Assembly: GCA_022447685.1 (NCBI GenBank)
Contig: JAKVAO010000101.1
Coordinates: 1 to 7,239, forward strand
Direction: 5' to 3'
Source of the DNA: Candidatus Caenarcanales bacterium
Lineage (GTDB): Bacteria; Cyanobacteriota; Vampirovibrionia; LMEP-6097
DNA: 7,239 nucleotides
Position 1 is the stretch's first letter. Every line of letters starts with the position of its first letter. Below are positions 1 through 5,264 of this stretch, in pieces. The notes below the pieces were generated by a model. That model searched no databases, was not told where the DNA came from, and worked only from the letters and a program-made list of their open reading frames with translations. Both the position numbers and the translations under genes were made by a program.

Positions 1-57
1 TTTTCCCCTTATTATTTTAAGTCAACACACCTCTCAAGTTAGGTATTGCTTGTTTGA
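1..57. other. Non-coding edge before the truncated DUF1521-like copy
   Basis: No reading frame of useful length crosses this stretch: a TGA at 55-57 closes the frame used by the following pseudogene, and the other frames hold stops. The reading of the next gene starts abruptly after it, so this is probably foreign or intergenic DNA joined to a broken gene. Bases 21-40 resemble 3963-3982 at 18 of 20 positions; on the minus strand that second copy encodes KLERGVD of the 87-aa gene. Here the matching frame gives only LERCVDLK between stops. It may be a gene remnant or chance. Confidence 0.3.
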
Positions 58-849
58 TTTTTTCAGTCCACTATAATTATTCAAACTAGTGATGCACATA
101 TCGTTGATGCTAATGGTAACTGGAATAACCTTCAAGACGAATCTTGGGATGGTTATTTAGAAGATGCAAGTTTTGCTGACCAACATGGTTCTGCTTCTAC
201 TTTTTTTGAGACTGGGACTATAATGTCTAATGATCAATTATCTGGTATACAGGGGCAAATAGATGCCTTGAATACTGATATTGCAAATCTTGAAACTCAA
301 GAAGCTGAATTAACCACTTCTGTGCTGAACAAAAAGGTCTAGAATTATAAGAAAGAACAGGTGAACTAGGAATTGCTTTATGTCATAGTGAACTAGTTGA
401 TGATGAAGCATTTGAGGCTTTGCCAGAATCACTATATTTAAATGATTTGGAAGAGACAGCTATGATAGTAGGTAGCGTTACAGGTTTGATTAATAATAGT
501 AATTTTGATGATGCTTCTATGGCTTATGAAGATATGGTCGCTGCTCAGATGAATACTACTAATTTTTCTCAAAGCTTAAATGATCTTGGTCAAGCTGGTA
601 ATGATATTGATCAAGCTATAATCAACAAGGACGCTGATGGGCTTAACACTGTTTTAGATGGAGTTACTGGCATTTTTAGAAGAATTGGGAGATGAATTTA
701 AAATTGATTTTAGTGGTATAGTTGAGGCTGAATCTGCTCAGTTATATCAATTCTACAGCGGTTTTCAAGCTGATTTTAATCAACAAACTGATGATTTTCT
801 GAACTCGAAAGATAATTTGGTTTTGGGGGACAGAATGCCTAATATCTAA
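58..849 (+). pseudogene. 5'-truncated, frameshifted paralogue of the DUF1521-like protein
   Basis: Three reading-frame pieces make one broken gene. Piece 1 (58-342) reads DAHIVDANGNWNNLQDESWD and a heptad-like helix, and aligns to residues about 268-340 of the intact gene at 941, including the block NLQDESWDxYL. At about 318-330 the frame shifts: the second frame continues as EQKGLEL, meets an in-frame TAA at 348-350, then resumes ERTGELGIALCHSELVDDEA and runs to 695. Near 660-690 the frame shifts back, giving LEELGDEFKIDFSG and ending at a TAA at 847-849. The N-terminal half, including the GDPHVD cleavage domain, is absent; similarity to the intact copy fades upstream of about base 80. The last about 165 codons do not obviously match the intact copy's tail, so this is an old, diverged relative rather than a recent duplicate. 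No start codon or Shine-Dalgarno site serves it. The frameshifts could in part be assembly errors, but the missing 5' half and the internal stop make decay the better reading. Confidence 0.75.
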
Positions 850-940
850 TTTAAAAAACAAAGTTTTTAGTAACTAAATATTTTCTTAATCTAAGTTTAA
901 CTTTAATTTGTTAAGGATAAGCTTAGGAGATTGAGGTTAT
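850..940 (+). promoter_or_regulatory. Leader and ribosome binding site of the 531-aa gene
   Basis: This 91-base AT-rich gap separates the broken copy from the intact one. AGGAGA at 925-930 lies 10 bases before the ATG at 941 and is a good Shine-Dalgarno site, fixing the start; GAGG at 933-936 is closer but weaker. Promoter hexamers cannot be chosen confidently, since several TTTAAC- and TAAGGA-like strings occur. No GC-rich terminator hairpin separates the two genes. Confidence 0.6.
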
Positions 941-2536
941 ATGGCTGTGATTCAAAGTGTACAAACACAGACTATTTCTGGTACAGGTGTAAATGCAGTT
1001 TCTGGTGTTGATAATACTGCTGCTGCTGCAGGTAATAGTGAGACTTTAAATAGAGTTAATGAAACTAAAAATGAATTACTTGGACCTGGTCCAGGTGATG
1101 GTGATATTGAAATCGCAGATTTAACTAAGGATGTTCTCGCTTCTGAAGTGGAGCTAGCTTCCAGCCAATACGCAGTTTATAGTGGTGAATTGGATCATTA
1201 CAACACTGAGTTAATGGGAGTGCGTGGTCAGCTGGGTACTAAGGAAGCTGAATTAGCTGCGATGGAAGCTAAAACTCAAATTAAAACAGAGATTAATGCA
1301 AATGGAAATGCTGTATTCACTACAGGCGGTGGGTATCAGATTGAGACGGATGTCAATCAAGGTGGTAATAGTACATGGATCAGAAATCCTCAAGGTGAAA
1401 CTCTAGCTCATATCTGGGGGGATCCACATGTTGATCTTAATTATGACGGTGTTGATGATTTTCACTTCGGTGATAATTCATCTTTCATATTAGGTGATGG
1501 AACGGAGATATTTTTAAATACTGAAAATGTAGCAGGTACAGATGCTGCTGGTGGTTACACACATAGTAAAGTCTTTTTAACTACTGGAGTATATGTTAAA
1601 GCTGGAGAAAATATTATCATGACTGGTGATGACACCAAGGATGATGGTAATAGAGAAACTAGCTTTAGAAACGCTGATGCTGGTGAAATGTTTAGAGGAA
1701 CTGATGCTGATGGTGCTGCTTTATTTGGTATGGATGATCAAGGTGCAGCTCATATCTCAAATGGTAATGGTGGTTGGGATAATTTACAAGATGAATCTTG
1801 GGATGATTATCTAAATAACGCTGGCTTTGGTGGTCAAAGAGGTGGTGAATCAGGCTTTGAACCTGATCATATGCCAACTGCTGAAGAATTGCAGACACTT
1901 AAGGCGGAAATTGCAAGATTAGAGTCAGATGAAAGTGATCTTGTTGGAACTACTGCTGAATTTAATGGTTTGGTAAGTGGAGCAGATAGTAATTTATCTA
2001 CTGCTAGTTCTGAATACGAAAGCGCACTCGGTCAAGATGATAGTGAATTCCAGGATACTCCTGATACTAGGTATGATTTAGATATAAGAACAGAAGGCTT
2101 GAAGAAAGGTTGGAATGAACTATTGGTTCATTTAAGTCAAAGTCCTATTGTTGATGAAGATATAAAAGAAGAACTTCAAAATAGCGGCGTTTTCCACGAT
2201 GGAGTTAATGGTGGCAGAAGCCAAGATGAAAAATCTATAGAAAAACAATTAGGTACATACGATACACCAGGCTTAGTAGGGCTAGATGATGCTTTGAATG
2301 ATGTCGAGGAAGATGCGGCTGTTGTTGCTGGAATTATAGAAACTAACGACTTATTCATAGATGGTGAATTTGAAGATATTGATCTAGATACTGAGGCTAG
2401 AGCAGATGCTGTAGCGAACGATGGCGTTGAAACAATCGAAAATAATGTTGAGACAACGGCTGACAAAAAAGAGAATAATAACGACCCATATACTAACACT
2501 GACGATGAGCAGGAAAATAATACAGTGGATCTTTAA
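941..2536 (+). CDS. DUF1521-type protein with metal-ion-inducible autocleavage (MIIA) motif
   Basis: 531 aa, ATG start with a Shine-Dalgarno site 10 bases upstream. Visible order: a Ser/Thr/Gly/Ala-rich N-terminus without a hydrophobic signal peptide (1-45); a probable coiled coil (65-112); a core of about 120-290 with HIWGDPHVD at 158-165 and the Asp/Asn-rich loop DLNYDGVDD at 165-173, then a beta-rich stretch (FILGDGTEIFLN, VFLTTGVYV) and a conserved block NLQDESWDDYL (281-291); a second probable coiled coil (312-350); and a strongly acidic, Asn-rich, probably disordered tail (from about 365). GDPHVD plus the acidic loop is the signature of DUF1521. In NopE1, a Bradyrhizobium type III effector, and in a Vibrio coralliilyticus protein, this domain cuts itself between Asp and Pro when metal ions such as Ca2+ bind. 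By analogy, cleavage here would fall between D161 and P162, leaving pieces of 161 and 370 aa. The cleavage is inferred, and export and target are unknown. Asp-Pro bonds in a GDPH context are also cut in von Willebrand type D domains, but the cysteines of that fold are absent. It lies directly after a decayed paralogue. Confidence 0.8.
   Translation: MAVIQSVQTQTISGTGVNAVSGVDNTAAAAGNSETLNRVNETKNELLGPGPGDGDIEIADLTKDVLASEVELASSQYAVYSGELDHYNTELMGVRGQLGTKEAELAAMEAKTQIKTEINANGNAVFTTGGGYQIETDVNQGGNSTWIRNPQGETLAHIWGDPHVDLNYDGVDDFHFGDNSSFILGDGTEIFLNTENVAGTDAAGGYTHSKVFLTTGVYVKAGENIIMTGDDTKDDGNRETSFRNADAGEMFRGTDADGAALFGMDDQGAAHISNGNGGWDNLQDESWDDYLNNAGFGGQRGGESGFEPDHMPTAEELQTLKAEIARLESDESDLVGTTAEFNGLVSGADSNLSTASSEYESALGQDDSEFQDTPDTRYDLDIRTEGLKKGWNELLVHLSQSPIVDEDIKEELQNSGVFHDGVNGGRSQDEKSIEKQLGTYDTPGLVGLDDALNDVEEDAAVVAGIIETNDLFIDGEFEDIDLDTEARADAVANDGVETIENNVETTADKKENNNDPYTNTDDEQENNTVDL
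1418..1435 (+). other. Predicted Asp-Pro self-cleavage site GDPHVD
   Basis: Codons for residues 160-165 (Gly-Asp-Pro-His-Val-Asp) of the 531-aa protein. The scissile bond by analogy with NopE1 lies between codon 1421-1423 (Asp) and codon 1424-1426 (Pro). The Asp/Asn loop that follows at once (codons to 1459) spaces acidic side chains as D-x-N-x-D-G, like the start of an EF-hand or dockerin calcium loop, although the usual acidic residue at loop position 12 is Phe here. Confidence 0.7.
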
Positions 2537-2557
2537 TTAGCTTATTTTAAAGCTGCT

Positions 2558-2725
2558 CTAATCAAATTTAGGTGGATTAACCATAGAAGTGAATAAGAAT
2601 TCACTTAGGTCTGGTCTTTTATTATTACTAATATTAAATGTGCTTAGTGCACCCTTAAGCATAGTGAATAGACATACCCAGGCCATTGCTGCTAAAACTA
2701 ATATAAATGTTTCTTGAATACCCAT
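2558..2725 (-). CDS. Small single-pass membrane protein, unrecognised
   Basis: 55 aa from the ATG at 2725. It has a short N-terminus (MGIQE), one hydrophobic helix at about residues 6-29 (TFILVLAAMAWVCLFTMLKG), then a hydrophilic tail with NNKRPDLSE. By the positive-inside tendency, the Lys/Arg tail after the helix would be cytoplasmic. The frame stays open to an earlier ATG at 2773 (71 aa), but that start would precede the extended -10 promoter at 2732-2740, which places transcription at or next to the 2725 ATG. There is no Shine-Dalgarno site, as expected for a leaderless message. It converges with the 531-aa gene, with 21 bases between stops. No family is recognised. Codon use looks natural and no competing frame covers it, but its short length keeps confidence moderate. 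Confidence 0.5.
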   Translation of the reverse strand: MGIQETFILVLAAMAWVCLFTMLKGALSTFNISNNKRPDLSEFLFTSMVNPPKFD

Positions 2726-2756
2726 ACGTATATAATAGCACATACGCAAGTATGGG
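2721..2756. repeat. Inverted repeat framing the small-gene promoter
   Basis: CCCATAC (2721-2727) and GTATGGG (2750-2756) are perfect 7-bp inverted arms 22 bases apart. They enclose the extended -10 and reach into the start codon at 2725. Within the right half, CATAC-GCAA-GTATG (2741-2754) is a compact hairpin with a GCAA tetraloop, lengthened by GCA/TGC across a two-base bulge. ATACGTAT (2724-2731) is itself palindromic. The layout fits an operator that could block the promoter, but the binding protein is unknown. Confidence 0.4.
2732..2740 (-). promoter_or_regulatory. Extended -10 promoter, probably leaderless start
   Basis: Read on the minus strand this is TGCTATTAT, a TG-N extended -10 joined to TATTAT. 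The hexamer ends 6 bases before the ATG at 2725, so transcription should begin at or next to the start codon. No convincing -35 hexamer is visible, which extended -10 promoters tolerate. Confidence 0.45.
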
Positions 2757-2872
2757 TGCGTGGAAGCGTGCATGCCTCTCTTACTGGAATGCCGATAAGT
2801 TCAAGGTTGAATAATTGTTCAATATAACATTATATTATCTGAATCTGCGATGCTTATTTAGTAGGATTTTTG

Positions 2873-2900
2873 TTTACATTTTTCAAAATACGCGTATTAT
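2873..2900 (+). promoter_or_regulatory. Sigma-70-like promoter candidate
   Basis: TTTACA (2873-2878) and TATTAT (2895-2900) are separated by 16 bases, a near-consensus housekeeping promoter on the plus strand. In such AT-rich DNA similar pairs arise by chance. It points away from the small membrane gene and toward the 3' end of the minus-strand 203-aa gene, so a transcript would drive the 23-codon ORF at 2906 or run antisense to 3081-3692. Confidence 0.35.
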
Positions 2901-2905
2901 CTTGG

Positions 2906-2977
2906 ATGAGTAAGGGCCTTTTTATTATAAGTTGCTTATTGATTTCTTTATTGCGTATTAGAAGATTTTATTACTGA
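2906..2977 (+). CDS. Possible 23-aa hydrophobic peptide, leaderless
   Basis: ATG to TGA encodes a peptide beginning MSKGLFIISCLLISLL and ending with an Arg-rich, aromatic tail (RIRRFYY). A hydrophobic run followed by basic residues is the build of small membrane peptides, including type I toxins. The ATG lies 6 bases after the -10 hexamer at 2895-2900, so the message would be leaderless. There is no Shine-Dalgarno site. A frame this short is weak evidence alone. Confidence 0.2.
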   Translation: MSKGLFIISCLLISLLRIRRFYY

Positions 2978-3080
2978 TCTAATTTGATCAATAATTAATG
3001 AATAAATGAATGTATAACTATATGTCCTTAGAATAATATCTAATTAATAAACTTATAAAATAGTTTGAAGAATCTAAAAT

Positions 3081-3692
3081 TTACTTAGTGTTATATTTCT
3101 TCAAGTGCAAAGGCGCAAAAGTATTGTTGTCTTTTAAAAGCTTTGCTGAAGTATTAACGTAGTTTGAATTGTCTCTATCCGCTGGTGCGTCACCTGTTTT
3201 TCTTTTACTTTGATTTACGAATAAAGATTTGTTGTAGATTAGTTCATCTCTATCAAGTTTAGTTACAGCAGCCTCACTATTATCGATTATCTCGAAGTTA
3301 GGCTCATCATTGAGGTTTAATTTTTGAAAAATATTGTTGTTCTGATTCTCTTTCTTGTTAAGGTTATCGTGTACTTTATCTTCAATATTTCTTATTTCAT
3401 CTTCATCTAAATTCTCAAGATACTCAGACAATTGATCCTGCTTATCAGCAGGGCTTTTTAAATTTGCACTATCGAATACATTCTTAGATTTTAAATTTCT
3501 ATTAGATATCTCTGATGCGAATATAGATTTAACTTTTTCAACTTTATTTGAACTAAAAGCTTTATTCAAGTTTTCATTAGGCGATATTCTACTAACGGCT
3601 GAACCAGAAGACTCATAACGATTGGAGGAACCATTGCTTAGAGAGCTTAGTTGTTTATACAAGTCATTAAGTTCGTTATCAATATCAGCCAT
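3081..3692 (-). CDS. Hydrophilic, probably disordered protein of unknown function
   Basis: 203 aa from the ATG at 3692. A GTG at 3710 would add six residues, but MADIDNELNDLYKQL makes a more natural start, and neither start has a Shine-Dalgarno site. The protein is rich in Asn, Lys, Ser, Asp and Glu, with no cysteine, signal peptide or membrane segment. A short helix at the N-terminus (DIDNELNDLYKQLSSL) and an acidic helical stretch around residues 85-115 (QLSEYLENLDEDEIRNIEDK) may be coiled-coil-prone; the rest looks disordered. It follows the 87-aa gene on the same strand with a gap of 66 bases, so the two may be cotranscribed. No family is recognised. Low-complexity composition like this is common in secreted, scaffold or lineage-specific proteins, but nothing here decides between them. 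Confidence 0.65.
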   Translation of the reverse strand: MADIDNELNDLYKQLSSLSNGSSNRYESSGSAVSRISPNENLNKAFSSNKVEKVKSIFASEISNRNLKSKNVFDSANLKSPADKQDQLSEYLENLDEDEIRNIEDKVHDNLNKKENQNNNIFQKLNLNDEPNFEIIDNSEAAVTKLDRDELIYNKSLFVNQSKRKTGDAPADRDNSNYVNTSAKLLKDNNTFAPLHLKKYNTK

Positions 3693-3758
3693 ACTATGAT
3701 ATATATTCACATAATATGTTTTTTTTAAATAGGTTTTTTGTGGGAATAATCTTTTAGG

Positions 3759-4022
3759 TTAGCCAATTGAATCGGTATTTGCTCTTATAATCCCCATCGA
3801 ACCTAAATTTGATAGATTCTTACCTGTATCTGACATATTGCCTCTTACAAAAGCCACAATGCTGTTAACTTCACCAGATTTTTCCGCTGTCAACGAAGCT
3901 TTTTCTTTAACCTCACTTGAACTTACTTTTTGTGATACGGGACCCGACAAAGCAGGGTTATGGTCAACACCTCTCTCAAGTTTCGTTTGATGTATTATTC
4001 TCTCTAATCTTTTATGTGACAT
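3759..4022 (-). CDS. Small hydrophilic protein of unknown function (87 aa)
   Basis: 87 aa, ATG at 4022, with a strong Shine-Dalgarno site GGAGGA (4033-4038 on the minus strand) 10 bases upstream, among the clearest ribosome binding sites in the window. The N-terminus is basic (MSHKRLERIIHQTKLERGVD); the middle is Ser/Lys/Glu-rich; the C-terminal third (VNSIVAFVRGNMSDTGKNL) may form an amphipathic helix and ends with NTDSIG. It has no cysteine, signal peptide or full membrane span. It lies downstream of the SpoIID-family gene on the same strand, with 83 bases between them holding a direct repeat, so it may have its own promoter. The family is not recognised. The strong ribosome binding site argues that it is real and well translated. 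Confidence 0.7.
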   Translation of the reverse strand: MSHKRLERIIHQTKLERGVDHNPALSGPVSQKVSSSEVKEKASLTAEKSGEVNSIVAFVRGNMSDTGKNLSNLGSMGIIRANTDSIG

Positions 4023-4032
4023 AGTATGTTTT

Positions 4033-4038
4033 TCCTCC
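4033..4038 (-). promoter_or_regulatory. Strong Shine-Dalgarno site of the 87-aa gene
   Basis: On the minus strand this reads GGAGGA, 10 bases before the ATG at 4022. It decides the start and stands out because most other starts in this window lack a recognisable site. Confidence 0.75.
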
Positions 4039-4072
4039 GAAATATTTTTGTATATCTATATAAAGAATCTCC

Positions 4073-4110
4073 TTGATATTTTTTGATATAAATTTTGATA
4101 TTTTTTCATA
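4073..4110. repeat. Two 16-bp direct repeats, 22 bp apart
   Basis: TTGATATTTTTTGATA (4073-4088) and TTGATATTTTTTCATA (4095-4110) match at 15 of 16 bases, with starts 22 bp apart, about two helical turns. They lie upstream of the 87-aa gene, and the second covers the stop codon of the SpoIID-family gene. The T-tracts are in phase, so they could bend DNA, act as an UP-like element or bind a regulator. AT-rich composition raises the chance of coincidence. Confidence 0.45.
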
Positions 4111-5236
4111 AATTTATTAATTTCGTCCCAGGATAGTAAAAATCCAATATACCTTTATATGATATACCCATTTCTGCTAATTTTTTAGCACCATATTGTG
4201 ACATACCTATTCCATGCCCAAAACCTGAGCCTATAAAGGATATTTTATTATTAAGTTCTTTAATCTCAAATCTAGTACTAGGTAAGCTTAATTTGTGCCT
4301 AAGCTCTTCGCCGATAAGAGAAATATTTAAAGCAGGAATAGTATTGTAATGAAATAATTTATATGCTGAATCTTCACTTGGGGCATTAAGGTTAATTTTA
4401 CTTATCGGACACTTCGCGGAGCTATTAAGTACTGATTTCTCAACCCCTAATTTAGCAATAATTTCATTACAGCTAAATATTCTTTGCCATGAAGCAAATG
4501 AAGTATCTTCTTTTATATTTACTTTGTTGATCAAATAATGTCTTGGGTTAGTACCCCAAGTATCTTCTGGACTTGCAGTTACCTCACCCGAGCTACTACT
4601 ATAATAAGTTTCAGCAAGTAAATTATACTTATCCAAAACCACTTGGTTACGAGTTGAACTTACTAGATCTTTAGCGAAACTTGGTACATTTGCAAAGCCT
4701 TTAAAGCTTTGGTCGGCAACAGTGGACTTTAAATCATAGTCCTGCAAGGCACTAATCTCAAGTTGTTTCAGTGCATATGTTCTTGCTGCTATAGCTTGTG
4801 CCTTTAAAGCTTCTTTATGCCAAGATGATGGCATTTCTGAAACCATAACTGAATTTAAGTAATCTCCGAGTTTAATATGATTGTAAATATCGAGCTTGTT
4901 TTTATCCTTCTTTACATATATTTCGCCTTTAGTTTTTATTTTTTCACATTGCTTATCGGAAACATCTGTGCATAGTTTAAGATTTAAAAAATCCTTAGAA
5001 TATGAGTTAGTTAAAAGAACTTTGGATAAATTTTTAAATGCTTTAGCTTTAAATATATTATTTCCTATAGATAGTTCATCTATATTTTCCGCGATTAAAA
5101 CTCTGATGATTACAGTTTCATCGACGTTCTGGATTCGTGATTCAGCTATAGCACTTAAATTAACTGAAAAAAGTATTGTGAATAATAATAACTTTAGTAT
5201 CCACTTAAAAACACCCAAATTATTAGTTACCCACAT
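4106..5236 (-). CDS. SpoIID/LytB-family peptidoglycan glycan-strand lyase
   Basis: 376 aa from the ATG at 5236. A TTG at 5254 would add six residues but lies closer to the divergent gene, so the ATG is preferred. An N-terminal hydrophobic segment (about residues 12-28, KWILKLLLFTILFSVNL), followed by SAIAES, looks like a signal peptide or anchor, so the enzyme acts outside the membrane. The SpoIID domain is complete: YLNSVMVSEMPSSWHKEALK with the expected catalytic Glu134, then AQAIAARTYAL, then YYSSSSGEVTASPEDTWG (211-228), then the hallmark GSGFGHGIGMSQYGA (336-350), and GILDFYYPGTKL at the end. Family members cut glycan strands, typically ones from which an amidase has removed peptides. 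SpoIID acts in spore-former engulfment, but relatives occur widely in non-sporulating bacteria, and no sporulation gene is visible here. Cys89 and Cys97 could pair outside the membrane. It faces the radical SAM gene across 28 bp and is followed by the 87- and 203-aa genes. Confidence 0.9.
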   Translation of the reverse strand: MWVTNNLGVFKWILKLLLFTILFSVNLSAIAESRIQNVDETVIIRVLIAENIDELSIGNNIFKAKAFKNLSKVLLTNSYSKDFLNLKLCTDVSDKQCEKIKTKGEIYVKKDKNKLDIYNHIKLGDYLNSVMVSEMPSSWHKEALKAQAIAARTYALKQLEISALQDYDLKSTVADQSFKGFANVPSFAKDLVSSTRNQVVLDKYNLLAETYYSSSSGEVTASPEDTWGTNPRHYLINKVNIKEDTSFASWQRIFSCNEIIAKLGVEKSVLNSSAKCPISKINLNAPSEDSAYKLFHYNTIPALNISLIGEELRHKLSLPSTRFEIKELNNKISFIGSGFGHGIGMSQYGAKKLAEMGISYKGILDFYYPGTKLINL

Positions 5237-5264
5237 AGAATAATTATAAGTCAATTTTGGTGCT

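Larger units (their letters stand above)
2757..3080. other. AT-rich intergenic region with palindromes, no confident gene
   Basis: No long frame and no tRNA- or rRNA-like sequence is seen. Contents: TTCAA-gg-TTGAA-N6-TTCAA, alternating inverted arms at 2800-2822; a promoter-like pair at 2873-2900; and a 23-codon ORF at 2906-2977. The stretch 2978-3080 is plain AT-rich DNA at the 3' side of the minus-strand gene ending at 3081, with no GC-rich terminator hairpin visible. Confidence 0.5.

Noticed and set aside
1421..1435. von Willebrand type D domain
   Set aside because: The GDPH motif is shared, but the many cysteines that define that fold are absent, while the DUF1521-like acidic loop is present.
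2176..2499. Open frame on the minus strand inside the 531-aa gene
   Set aside because: It is an antisense shadow: Ser/Ala/Thr-rich translation from the opposite strand of acidic codons, no ribosome binding site, wholly inside a well-supported gene.
2536..2562. Possible bidirectional terminator between convergent stops
   Set aside because: AGCTT/AAGCT and ATTAG/CTAAT arms are only 5 bp, AT-rich and cannot all pair together; there is no GC-rich stem with a T run.
4106..5236. Evidence that the organism forms endospores
   Set aside because: SpoIID-family enzymes are widespread in non-sporulating bacteria, and no other sporulation gene is present.
4896..5243. Plus-strand open frame opposite the SpoIID-family gene
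   Set aside because: It is an antisense shadow of a gene with complete family motifs; no ribosome binding site or recognisable domain.
5237..5264. Overlapping divergent promoters in the 28-bp gap
   Set aside because: TATAAG on the plus strand and TATAAT on the minus strand can be read here, but neither has a credible -35, and AT-rich DNA gives such strings freely. The promoters may lie inside the opposing genes.
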